DNA of 64,000 bases from RH-AL1 sp965214415 (GTDB lineage Bacteria; Pseudomonadota; Alphaproteobacteria; Rhizobiales; Beijerinckiaceae), in assembly GCA_965214415.1 (NCBI GenBank), contig CBDCBQ010000003.1:1364001-1428000 (forward strand), in the 5' to 3' direction. Below are positions 1-7,865 of this stretch, piece after piece. A program made the translations under genes and the position numbers. The notes beneath the pieces are model-generated. The model saw nothing but the letters and a program-made list of their open reading frames with translations. It had not been told where the DNA came from and did not search any database. Positions within the stretch are counted from its first letter, which is position 1. Every line of letters starts with the position of its first letter.

Positions 1-1068
1 GAGATAGACGCCGAACTCGCCCTTCGGCGCCTCGACGGCCGCGTAGACCTCGCCGGCCGGCACGTGGAAGCCCTCCGTGTAGAGCTTGAAGTGATGGATC
101 AACGCCTCCATCGAGCGCTTCATCTCGGCGCGCTTGGGCGGATGGTACTTGTTGTCCTTGGCGGCCACCGGCCCCTGCCCCGCCGGCACGGACAGCTTTT
201 CGACGCATTGCTTCATGATGCGGACGGACTGGCGCATCTCCTCCATGCGCACGACCTGTCGCGCGTAGGCATCGCCATGCGTGCCGATGGGGATGTCGAA
301 CTCCATCTCCTCGTAGCACTCGTAGGGCTCGGCCTTGCGCAGGTCCCAGGCGGCGCCCGACGCGCGCACGACCGGACCGGAAAATCCCCACTTCCAGCAA
401 TCCTCGAGCGAGACGATGCCGATGTCGACGTTGCGCTGCTTGAAGATGCGGTTGTCGAGAAACAGGCTCTGCAGGTCGTCGCAGACCTTGAGGAACGGGT
501 CGCACCAGGCGCCGATGTCGGCGATCAGCGCGGGCGGGCAATCGATATGCACGCCGCCGGGGCGAAAGTAGTTGGCGTGCAGGCGCGCGCCCGAGGCCCG
601 CTCGTAGAACACCATCAGCTTCTCGCGCTCTTCGAAGCCCCACAGTGGCGGGGTGAGCGCGCCGACGTCGAGCGCCTGCGTGGTGAGGTTCAGGAGATGC
701 GACAGAATGCGGCCGATCTCGCAGAACAGCACGCGGATGAGTTGGCCGCGGCGCGGCACCTCGAGCCCGATCAGCCTCTCGATGCCGAGGCAGAAGGCGT
801 GCTCCTGGTTCATCGGCGCGCAATAGTCGAGGCGGTCGAAATACGGGATGTTCTGGAGGTAGGTGCGCGCCTCCATCAGCTTCTCGGTGCCCCGATGCAG
901 CAGCCCGATATGCGGGTCGACACGCTCGACGATCTCGCCGTCGAGCTCAAGCACGAGACGCAAAACACCATGCGCCGCAGGATGTTGCGGGCCGAAGTTG
1001 ATCGAGAAGTTTCGCGGCGCGGCGGCGTGGGCGCCGGGTGCCTCGGGAAGCGGGGCGCTCGTCGTCAT
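1..1068 (-). CDS. nuoD: NADH-quinone oxidoreductase subunit D (3' end outside window)
   Basis: This is the 49-kDa subunit of the peripheral arm of respiratory complex I, which helps form the quinone-binding site next to NuoB. The first 356 residues are present; the usual length is about 400, so the C-terminus lies left of base 1. Recognisable segments are FGPQHPAAHGVLR near residue 25, LLHRGTEKL, the LDYCAPMNQEHAF stretch and a late GEVYAAVEAPKGEFG segment. The start ATG at 1066-1068 has a GGAGGG ribosome site about 6 bases upstream. It follows the DUF2059 gene by 43 bases and belongs to the nuoABC-nuoD operon. Confidence 0.96.
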   Translation of the reverse strand, partial: MTTSAPLPEAPGAHAAAPRNFSINFGPQHPAAHGVLRLVLELDGEIVERVDPHIGLLHRGTEKLMEARTYLQNIPYFDRLDYCAPMNQEHAFCLGIERLIGLEVPRRGQLIRVLFCEIGRILSHLLNLTTQALDVGALTPPLWGFEEREKLMVFYERASGARLHANYFRPGGVHIDCPPALIADIGAWCDPFLKVCDDLQSLFLDNRIFKQRNVDIGIVSLEDCWKWGFSGPVVRASGAAWDLRKAEPYECYEEMEFDIPIGTHGDAYARQVVRMEEMRQSVRIMKQCVEKLSVPAGQGPVAAKDNKYHPPKRAEMKRSMEALIHHFKLYTEGFHVPAGEVYAAVEAPKGEFGVYL

Positions 1069-1111
1069 CGCTGGCCCTCCTGCATGCGAACGGTCGTGAT
1101 GGGTGACATGA

Positions 1112-1684
1112 TCATGGCTTCCCGCCGCCGGCCGGATCATCGACCTTCATCACGGCCATCAATCTCGGCATCACGACGCGCATCACCTCGGGCATGCGCC
1201 TGCTGAGAACGGGCATCTTGCCGACGATCGCCTGTCCCGTCGGCGAGCTGTAGAAGGAGTCGAGCGCGACGATCTCGTCCGTCGAAAAGGTCTGCAGCGC
1301 CGCGATCATCTGCAGGCTGGTGATGAACTCGTAATTGTCGGTGGCGGCCTTGCTGGCCGCGGCCACAACCCGGCTGTTCTCGGCCTCGAGTTTGGCGACG
1401 AGCGCCTTGTCGTCAGGTGTCTTCTCCTGCTGCCGGACCGCCCGCATGGCTTCGGTGTTGATGGCTTGCATCACCCCCTGCATCTTGCTGAGGCTGGCGC
1501 GTTTCATCGCTGGATTTTCGAAATAATGCCGGGCCGCGGCGACGGCCGTCGGATCGAACGTCTTGAGCTGCTCCTGAACCTGCTGCTCGTTCATCGGCAG
1601 CGGCGCGAGAGCAGGCGCCAATGCGCCGGCATGCCCCGCGCCGGCTGTCAGCGCGATGACGATCAGGCCAAGGAGACGCTTCAT
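1112..1684 (-). CDS. DUF2059 family exported protein inside the nuo operon
   Basis: A 190-residue protein with an N-terminal signal peptide (MKRLLGLIVIALTAGAGHAG, cleavage likely around residue 20). The body has the DUF2059 pattern: a helical region ending in the motif FYSSPTGQAIVGKMP. DUF2059 proteins have no established enzymatic role; here the protein should be periplasmic. Its ATG overlaps the nuoC stop (ATGA), so it is translated with the nuo genes. A 17-base sequence holding the ribosome site and start is repeated in front of nuoD (1065-1081 and 1681-1697), which suggests that the gene was inserted between nuoC and nuoD. Confidence 0.85.
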   Translation of the reverse strand: MKRLLGLIVIALTAGAGHAGALAPALAPLPMNEQQVQEQLKTFDPTAVAAARHYFENPAMKRASLSKMQGVMQAINTEAMRAVRQQEKTPDDKALVAKLEAENSRVVAAASKAATDNYEFITSLQMIAALQTFSTDEIVALDSFYSSPTGQAIVGKMPVLSRRMPEVMRVVMPRLMAVMKVDDPAGGGKP

Positions 1685-2301
1685 CGCTGGCCCTCCTTGC
1701 CGCCGGCCTTCTCGTCGCCCGGCAGGATGTAGTCGCCGGCGCCTTCCCAAGGAGAGAGAAAGTCGAACGAGCGATAGGCCTGGTTGAGGTTCACCGGCTC
1801 GTTGACGACACGCTTCTGCTCGTCGTCCCAGCGCACCTCGACGAAGCCGGTCATCGGGAAATCCTTGCGCAGCGGATGGCCGTCGAACCCGTAATCGGTG
1901 AGCAGCCGCCGCATGTCGGGATGGCCCCGGAAGAACACGCCGAACAGGTCCCACACCTCCCGCTCGAACCAGTTCGCGCCGGGGTAGACGTCGGTCAGCG
2001 AGGACACCGGCGTGCGCTCGTCGGTCTCGAGCTTGAGCCGGATGCGGCGGATGTACTTCGGCGACAGCAGATGCGTGACGACATCGAAGCGCCGGTCGCG
2101 CTCGGGATAATCGACCGCCGTCGTGTCGATGAAGCAGATGAACGCGCAGCCCGGATCGTCGCGCAGGAAGGTCGCCGTCTCGACGATCCTGTCCGGGTCG
2201 ATCGTCAGCGTCAGTTCGCCGAACGCGAACGCTTGCGCGAGCACCGCGCCGGGCAGCGACGCGGCGATGTGCTCGGCCAGGGCCTTGTAGCCATCGTCCA
2301 T
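1681..2301 (-). CDS. nuoC: NADH-quinone oxidoreductase subunit C
   Basis: The 30-kDa subunit of the peripheral arm of complex I, 206 residues, close to the alphaproteobacterial norm (about 200). The diagnostic signature sits mid-protein: VYPGANWFEREVWDLFG, followed by GHPDMRRLLTDYGFDGHPLRKDFP. The start MDDGYKALAEHIAASLPG was chosen because homologues begin near it and upstream in-frame sequence is the shadow of nuoB. It lies 35 bases after nuoB and overlaps the following DUF2059 gene by 4 bases. Confidence 0.96.
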   Translation of the reverse strand: MDDGYKALAEHIAASLPGAVLAQAFAFGELTLTIDPDRIVETATFLRDDPGCAFICFIDTTAVDYPERDRRFDVVTHLLSPKYIRRIRLKLETDERTPVSSLTDVYPGANWFEREVWDLFGVFFRGHPDMRRLLTDYGFDGHPLRKDFPMTGFVEVRWDDEQKRVVNEPVNLNQAYRSFDFLSPWEGAGDYILPGDEKAGGKEGQR

Positions 2302-2336
2302 GGGTTCAAGCCTCTCCGGCCGCGCAAGGGGACACG

Positions 2337-2918
2337 CTAGCGCTCGATCGTGCCGGTGCGCCGGATCTTCTTTTGCAGGAGCAGAATGCCGTAGAGCAGC
2401 GCCTCGGCGGACGGCGGGCATCCGGGGACGTAGATGTCGACCGGCACGATCCGATCGCAGCCGCGCACCACCGAATAGGAATAGTGATAGTAGCCGCCGC
2501 CGTTGGCGCAGGAGCCCATCGAGATGACGTAGCGCGGCTCCGGCATCTGGTCGTAGACCTTGCGCAGCGCGGGCGCCATCTTGTTGGTCAGCGTGCCGGC
2601 GACGATCATCACGTCGGACTGGCGCGGGCTGGCGCGCGGCGCGAAGCCAAACCGCTCGACGTCGTAGCGCGGCATCGATGCCTGCATCATCTCGATCGCG
2701 CAGCAGGCGAGACCAAACGTCATCCACATCAGCGAGCCGGTGCGCGCCCAGGTGACGAGATCGTCGACCGAGGTCACGACGAAACCGCGGTCGGCGAGTT
2801 CGTCGGTCACCGAACGGAAATACGGGTCGGTCGCCGGATCGGCCGCGACACCTTGCGCACCCGGGTGGATGACGCCTTTTCGCGGCGCCGGCGTATCGAT
2901 CGGGCGTGGAGATATCAC
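2337..2918 (-). CDS. nuoB: NADH-quinone oxidoreductase subunit B
   Basis: The 20-kDa (PSST) subunit of complex I that carries iron-sulfur cluster N2, the final electron donor to quinone. The four cluster cysteines are visible: the CC pair in FGLACCAIEMM, the Cys in SMGSCANGGG and the Cys in VPGCPPSAEALL. The protein is 193 residues. The GTG start at 2918 was preferred because GTGA overlaps the nuoA stop by 4 bases, indicating translational coupling; a second in-frame GTG lies 6 bases upstream. Confidence 0.95.
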   Translation of the reverse strand: MISPRPIDTPAPRKGVIHPGAQGVAADPATDPYFRSVTDELADRGFVVTSVDDLVTWARTGSLMWMTFGLACCAIEMMQASMPRYDVERFGFAPRASPRQSDVMIVAGTLTNKMAPALRKVYDQMPEPRYVISMGSCANGGGYYHYSYSVVRGCDRIVPVDIYVPGCPPSAEALLYGILLLQKKIRRTGTIER

Positions 2919-3280
2919 TCCCACTCGAGCGCTCCCTTCTTCCATTCGTAGACAAAGCCGACGGTCAACACGCCAAGGAACGTGATCATCGACCAGAACC
3001 CCAGCAAGCCGACGCGCTTGAAGGCCGCGGCCCAGGGAAACAAGAAGGCGACCTCGAGGTCGAAGATGATGAAGAGCAGCGAGACGAGATAGAAGCGGAT
3101 GTCGAACTTCATGCGCGCGTCGTCGAACGCGTTGAAGCCGCACTCGTAGGCCGACAGCTTCTCGGGATCGGGCGACTGGTAGGCGACGATGAACGGCAGC
3201 ACGAGCAACGCGCCCGAGATGATCGCCGAGATCGCGATGAAGATGACGATGGGAAGATAGTCGCCAAGGATGCTTTGCAT
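2915..3280 (-). CDS. nuoA: NADH-quinone oxidoreductase subunit A
   Basis: A small membrane subunit of complex I, 121 residues with three predicted transmembrane helices (residues about 8-32, 62-84 and 90-112). The conserved loop YECGFNAFDDARMKFDIRFY between helices 1 and 2 contains the cysteine that moves with the active/deactive state in homologues. It is the first gene of the operon; the 230 bases upstream carry the presumed promoter. The ATG at 3278-3280 follows a GGAA-type ribosome site. Confidence 0.96.
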   Translation of the reverse strand: MQSILGDYLPIVIFIAISAIISGALLVLPFIVAYQSPDPEKLSAYECGFNAFDDARMKFDIRFYLVSLLFIIFDLEVAFLFPWAAAFKRVGLLGFWSMITFLGVLTVGFVYEWKKGALEWE

Positions 3281-3311
3281 GGTCCCGCGCTCTTCCGAAA
3301 CGTTTGACGTC

Positions 3312-3338
3312 GCGCTGTCCAGAGTGGCGCTGTCCAGA
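3312..3338 (+). repeat. short direct repeat upstream of nuoA
   Basis: The 12-base unit GCGCTGTCCAGA occurs at 3312-3323 and again at 3327-3338, a 15-base period, in the leader between the nuoA start and the small exported protein gene. It is too short to name and may be a regulator site or a slippage product. Confidence 0.4.
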
Positions 3339-3510
3339 ACGGTTCCAGATGGCGGCGCGGGCGAGACGTACCGCAGCGCAATGTCCATAGCAAGACACGC
3401 GCGAAGCGTGGCGGGACGCTCGGTTCGGACCTCTCGTCGCACGCGACGCGTGAGCGCGCGATCGATAATCTCGATCGGAGATCGACGCCGTCCCTCGGCT
3501 TATGGACGGG

Positions 3511-3888
3511 TCAGAAGTGCAGCTTCATCCCGACCTCGGCGCCGGTGCCGACCGCGTCGCCGTTGCGGTTGATCGAGCGGGTCTCGGCGGCGCTGTCGTT
3601 GTTGCCGTTCCACTTCATGCCGAGGCTGATCGGGTCGTCGGCTCGCGCGGCGGATGTGCTGGCAGCTGTCGGGCTGGGCTGCGGTACGGCCCTCGCACCA
3701 TCCACGGCGGGGACCGGCCTTGCCGCGGCGTGGCGGAGCTTCTTCGGTTTCGCCTTGGCGCGATGTGGCGCGGCAGGTGCCGCTGCTTCCGGCGAGGCGA
3801 GCGGGCCATCGAGGGACGACTGCGCCGCGGCTGACCCGCCGATCGCCAGACCAGCGAGCAACACCACACCCATCAAGACCGCGCGCAT
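3511..3888 (-). CDS. small exported protein of unknown function
   Basis: A 125-residue protein with a clear signal peptide (MRAVLMGVVLLAGLAIGGSAAAQ, cleavage after AAAQ near residue 23). The middle is Ala/Pro/Lys-rich low complexity (AKAKPKKLRHAAARPVPA). The C-terminus ISLGMKWNGNND followed by GTGAEVGMKLHF looks like the last beta strands of an outer-membrane protein, with an aromatic final residue. The ATG at 3888 is preceded by GGGAGAA. No family was recognised. It stands alone between nuoA and a cation-efflux gene. Confidence 0.7.
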   Translation of the reverse strand: MRAVLMGVVLLAGLAIGGSAAAQSSLDGPLASPEAAAPAAPHRAKAKPKKLRHAAARPVPAVDGARAVPQPSPTAASTSAARADDPISLGMKWNGNNDSAAETRSINRNGDAVGTGAEVGMKLHF

Positions 3889-3956
3889 GTTCGAGTTCTC
3901 CCGCCCGCACCGAGGCAGCCTTGGCACTTGGGACAAAATGTGGCGCCGCCCCGCGA

Positions 3957-4913
3957 TCACGCCGGTTTTGATCGATCCAGCGCGGCGCCCGAGCGTCCAC
4001 GCCGGTCGGCGTCGAGGCTCTGGGCCTCGACGAAGACCCGCGTGACGGCGGGAAAGCTCGTCTTGATGCGCCGCTCGATCTCGGTGACGGCGCGCTCGAC
4101 GCCGGTCGCGGGCAGCGCGTCCTCGAACTCGAGGCTCAGCGCGACGAGGATGTCGCTCGGACCGAAGTGCATGGTCAGCGCCTCGTTGACGCCGAGCACG
4201 CCCGCCTCCGCCCTGGCGATTCTGTCGATACCCTCGCGGGTCGCACGATTGGCCGCCTCGCCCGTCAGCAGGCTCTGGCTCTCGATCGCCAGGAAGCTCG
4301 CGGTGGCGGCCAGCAGCACCCCGACCGCGATCGAGCCGATGCCATCGAGAACGGGGAGGTGCAACGCCACGCTCGCGAATACGCAGGCCAGCGCGACGAT
4401 GAGGCCGAGCAGTGCCGCCGTGTCCTCGAACAGCACGGTGAACACCGTCGGGTCCTTGCTCTGCCGCACCGCCGCCAGCCAGGATCGGCCGCCGCGCTCC
4501 TTGTTGAAGGCACGCAAGGCGAAGACCCAGACCACGCCCTCGAAGACGATCGCGAGGCCGAGCACGAGATAGTTGATCCAGGCGCGCTCGACGACCTCGG
4601 GGTGCAGCACCTTGCCGATGCCCTGGACGATCGAGACGACCGCGCCGACGCCGAAGATCATCACCGCGACGACGAAGGTGAAGAAGTAGAGCTGCAGGCC
4701 ATAGCCGAACGGGTGGCGCGCGTCGGCGGGTTTCGCCGCGCGATGCATGCCGAGAAGCAGCAGGCCCTGGTTGCCGGTGTCGACGACGGAATGGATCGCT
4801 TCCGACAGCATCGAGGCGCTGCCGGTGAGATAGGCCGCGCCGAACTTGGTCACGGCGACCGCGGTGTTGCCGGCGAGCGCGGCGAAGATCACCGACTTCG
4901 AATGGGAGGCCAT
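3957..4913 (-). CDS. cation diffusion facilitator family transporter
   Basis: A 318-residue inner-membrane exporter for divalent metal ions (zinc, iron or manganese), working by proton antiport in this family. The helix-2 metal site motif SEAIHSVVDTGNQ carries H41 and D45; HPFGYG at 67-72 follows, as in CDF proteins; the later FEDTAALLG holds the second Asp of the transport site. Six helices are expected, then a cytosolic domain of about 90 residues (GVLGVNEALTMHFGPSDILV). The metal cannot be assigned. No regulator or partner gene adjoins it. Confidence 0.9.
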   Translation of the reverse strand: MASHSKSVIFAALAGNTAVAVTKFGAAYLTGSASMLSEAIHSVVDTGNQGLLLLGMHRAAKPADARHPFGYGLQLYFFTFVVAVMIFGVGAVVSIVQGIGKVLHPEVVERAWINYLVLGLAIVFEGVVWVFALRAFNKERGGRSWLAAVRQSKDPTVFTVLFEDTAALLGLIVALACVFASVALHLPVLDGIGSIAVGVLLAATASFLAIESQSLLTGEAANRATREGIDRIARAEAGVLGVNEALTMHFGPSDILVALSLEFEDALPATGVERAVTEIERRIKTSFPAVTRVFVEAQSLDADRRGRSGAALDRSKPA

Positions 4914-4951
4914 CGCATGTCTCTAGGGCGTTCGCGGGCCGGTGTACCGCG

Positions 4952-5806
4952 CTACATCCCGCGCTTGTAGGCGACCACGTCATGCGCCTGCTCGCCCAGC
5001 CCGTCGGCGCCGAGCGTGACGACGTCGCCGGCCTTCAGGAAGCGCTTCGGCGACATGCCCTGCCCGACGCCGGCCGGCGTGCCGGTGATGATGACGTCGC
5101 CCGGCTCCAGCACCATGAAGCGCGACACGTAGGCGACGAGAACCTTCATCGAAAACACCATGTTCGCCGTCGAGCCCGCCTGCACGCGCTCGCCGTTGAC
5201 GTCGAGCCAGAGGCCGAGCTTTTGCGGCTTGGCGATCTCGTCCGGAGTCACCAGCCACGGCCCGAGCGGGCCGAACGAGGGCGCGCTCTTGCCCTTGGTC
5301 CAGGCGCCGCCGCGATCGAGCTGGAAGCCGCGCTCCGACACGTCGTTGGCGAGGCAGAAGCCGGCGACATGATCCATCGCCGCGCGCTCGCTGACGTAGG
5401 ACGCGCGGGTGCCGATGACGATGCCGACCTCGACCTCCCAGTCGAGCTTGTCGGCATCCCGCGGGATGACGATCGGATCGGTGGCGCCGCAGATGCAGTT
5501 TGACGCCTTCTGGAAGATCACCGGCTCCTTCGGCAGGTCCATGCCCACCTCGGCGGCGTGATCGGTGTAGTTGAGGCCGATGCCGATGAAGTTGACCGGC
5601 CGCGCGACGCACGAGGCGAGCCGCGGGCGGCCGCGCACGAGCGGCAGTCTCGCGGGGCGGGCGCGCGCGATGCGGGCGATCAACTTGGGCGACAGCGCGT
5701 CGCCATCGATGTCGTCGACGATGGCGGAGAGGTCGCGCACGCGGCCGTCGTCATCGACAAGGCCCGGCTTCTCCCGGCCCTCGGCTCCGTAGCGTACCAG
5801 CTTCAT
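4952..5806 (-). CDS. fumarylacetoacetate hydrolase family protein
   Basis: A 284-residue enzyme of the FAH superfamily, which cleaves or decarboxylates acyl pyruvate-type compounds using a bound metal ion. The metal ligands are visible as E124 and E126 in LDWEVEVGIV and D155 in CLANDVSERG; the oxyanion region GIGLNYTDHAAE starts near residue 75. The closest named relatives are ureidoglycolate lyase-like and 2,4-diketo-3-deoxy-L-rhamnonate (fuconate) hydrolases, but the substrate cannot be told from the sequence. It lies 38 bases downstream of nothing obviously related and is probably transcribed alone. Confidence 0.88.
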   Translation of the reverse strand: MKLVRYGAEGREKPGLVDDDGRVRDLSAIVDDIDGDALSPKLIARIARARPARLPLVRGRPRLASCVARPVNFIGIGLNYTDHAAEVGMDLPKEPVIFQKASNCICGATDPIVIPRDADKLDWEVEVGIVIGTRASYVSERAAMDHVAGFCLANDVSERGFQLDRGGAWTKGKSAPSFGPLGPWLVTPDEIAKPQKLGLWLDVNGERVQAGSTANMVFSMKVLVAYVSRFMVLEPGDVIITGTPAGVGQGMSPKRFLKAGDVVTLGADGLGEQAHDVVAYKRGM

Positions 5807-6053
5807 CGCGGATGAATCTCTCGTGCACAGGGCTGCCGCCCGACCCGCGCACGTGCGCCGCCGTGTACACGCCCGTCAAGGCCAAGCGTGTCGGCCAAGA
5901 CTGGCAGCCATGGCCGGTCCGCTTCCCCTCCCCCTACCAGGGATGGGCGAAGGGGTGGGGGGTCTCGCCGCCGCTCAATGATGCCGAACTTGCGAAGGCT
6001 CGAGATCGAGGCGAACACGCGCGGCTGGATGGAAGCTAGCGTCCGACCGTAGC
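5807..6053. other. intergenic region with GC-rich inverted repeat
   Basis: No convincing gene. Around 5930-5962 the run CTTCCCCTCCCCCTACC is followed by GGCGAAGGGGTGGGG, an imperfect inverted repeat resembling the small palindromic intergenic elements common in Hyphomicrobiales. It may act in transcript ends for the flanking minus-strand genes. Confidence 0.4.
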
Positions 6054-7733
6054 CTAAGCGGCCTCGGCAGCGGCGATCTCCACCGAGCGCACGAGCTTCT
6101 CGGGCTGCTGGCCGCGGTCCATCGAGGTGATCTGCCAATCCGCCTCGCGCACGACGTGACGCGAGAACGGGCCGACGTGCATGTAGATCATCACGTTCAT
6201 CATCACCGGCTCGAGCGCGGCCGGGTTGTTGCGAACGGTCCAGATGAACAGCTTCCAGAACGGGATCGCCATGCTCGGCCGGCGCAGGCAGAGGCGGATC
6301 ACCATCCGACGCAGCAGCCGCAGATCCTGCCGCACCTGCGCGTGATTGGTCTGCGGCGGCCGCTCGAGCGGCGGCTTGCGCAGCGCCTTGGCGACCGCGG
6401 TCAGTCGCGCGAAAAAGGCCTGCGGCGTGTAGATCTCGTCGACCACGGCGCGGAAGTCGGCCATGATCTCGCGGCGCGGCCGCAGCGTCGTGAAGTTGAG
6501 GCCGGCGGTGCAGGCATCGGCGGCGTTCGGCGGCGGTCGGTCGAAGCCCTCGAACAGCCGGCCCTCCTTGTCGAGACGGCGGGTCAGCTGCGTGTTGGGC
6601 AGCGCCGTCAGCAGGCCGACCGTGCAGACCGGGATGCTTGTATCCTCGATCAGCTTGATCATGCCCTCGGAGACGTGGTTCTTCTCGGTATCGAAGCCCA
6701 CGATAAAGCCGGCGACGACGTAGATGCCGGCATTGTAGATCTTGAAGATGCTCTCGGACAGGCTGCGTCGCGTGTTCTGCTTCTTCTGCATCGACACGAG
6801 CGTCTCGGTGTCGCCGCTCTCGATCCCGATGAAGCAGGCGAAGAAGTTGCACTGCGCCAGCATCGCCAGGAGGTCGTCGTCGTCGGCGAGATTGATCGAG
6901 GCCTCGGTCGAAAACTTGAAGGGATACTGGTGCGCGACCTGCCAGGCCTTCAGCTCGGGCAGGAATTTCTTCAGCGCCTTCTTGTTGCCGATGAGATTGT
7001 CGTCGACGAAATCGACATGGCCGCGGTAACCGAGTTCGAGCAGCCGATCGAGCTCGGCCAAAACCTGCGGCGTGGTTTTGGTGCGTGGTACGCGGCCGTA
7101 CAGCTCGATGATGTCGCAGAACTCGCAGTTGAACGGGCAGCCGCGCGAGAACTGCAGGCCGATGTAGAGGTAATGCTTGAAGTCGAGCAGGTCGTAGCGC
7201 GGGATCGGGCTCTTCGTGATGTCGGCCTGGAATTTCTCCGCGTCGAAGCGTCCGGTGCGGTCGCCACGTCGCCAGGCGGCGATGAACGTGTCGATGATGC
7301 CCTCGGCCTCGCCGAGCACCAGGAACTCGGCCTCGGCGTAGACATGCGGGCTCGATGTCGGATCGGGGCCGCCAATGGCGACGGGCGTGCCGAGCGCGCG
7401 ACACCGCGCCATGATGCGCAGGCAGTCGAGCTGCTGCGGCAGCATGCCGCCCGTCATGACGAGGTCGGCCCACTCGATGTCGGCATCGGTGAGCGGCGTG
7501 CAGTTGCAGTTGACGAGCCGCAAGTTCCAGTCGGCGGGCAGCATGCCGGCGAGCGTGATGAGGCCGAGCGGCGGCGCCGGATACTTCGCGCCGACGATCT
7601 TGCAGGTCTCCTTGAAGGACCAGAAGCTGTGCGGATTGAAGTTCGGGAACACAAGGAGGATGTTCGACGGACCGGCGCGCGAAGCGGGGGCGTCATCGCC
7701 GGTGCTCCTGCGGTCGAGACTGATGACTGTCAT
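6054..7733 (-). CDS. B12-binding-domain radical SAM protein with DUF4070-like C-terminus
   Basis: A 559-residue protein with an N-terminal cobalamin-binding-like Rossmann region (NILLVFPNFNPHSFWSF to about residue 170), a radical SAM barrel with the cluster motif C199-x3-C203-x2-C206 (FSRGCPFNCEFCDII), and a helical C-terminal region of the DUF4070 type. Hopanoid C-2 and C-3 methylases and other methyl transferases on inert carbons have this architecture, so methylation of a lipid or similar substrate is plausible, but no hopanoid gene lies in the window. The canonical cobalamin DxHxxG motif is not evident. The ATG at 7733 follows GAGGGT. Confidence 0.85.
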   Translation of the reverse strand: MTVISLDRRSTGDDAPASRAGPSNILLVFPNFNPHSFWSFKETCKIVGAKYPAPPLGLITLAGMLPADWNLRLVNCNCTPLTDADIEWADLVMTGGMLPQQLDCLRIMARCRALGTPVAIGGPDPTSSPHVYAEAEFLVLGEAEGIIDTFIAAWRRGDRTGRFDAEKFQADITKSPIPRYDLLDFKHYLYIGLQFSRGCPFNCEFCDIIELYGRVPRTKTTPQVLAELDRLLELGYRGHVDFVDDNLIGNKKALKKFLPELKAWQVAHQYPFKFSTEASINLADDDDLLAMLAQCNFFACFIGIESGDTETLVSMQKKQNTRRSLSESIFKIYNAGIYVVAGFIVGFDTEKNHVSEGMIKLIEDTSIPVCTVGLLTALPNTQLTRRLDKEGRLFEGFDRPPPNAADACTAGLNFTTLRPRREIMADFRAVVDEIYTPQAFFARLTAVAKALRKPPLERPPQTNHAQVRQDLRLLRRMVIRLCLRRPSMAIPFWKLFIWTVRNNPAALEPVMMNVMIYMHVGPFSRHVVREADWQITSMDRGQQPEKLVRSVEIAAAEAA

Positions 7734-7865
7734 GCGACCCTCGCTGCGATCTGAACTTCGCCGAAATCCCTGGCCGCTTAGATCGTTTAAACGCGGCGGA
7801 GTTTGGACCGGGTCGCTCGCGCGCACAAGCTCGGGTTTATGGGCAATAAAGCGTCAAAGACAGGT

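Noticed and set aside
6156..7754. A 532-codon open frame on the plus strand opposite the radical SAM gene
   Set aside because: It is the antisense shadow of a well-supported gene in high-GC DNA; composition is Arg/Asp/His/Val-biased, and there is no family pattern.
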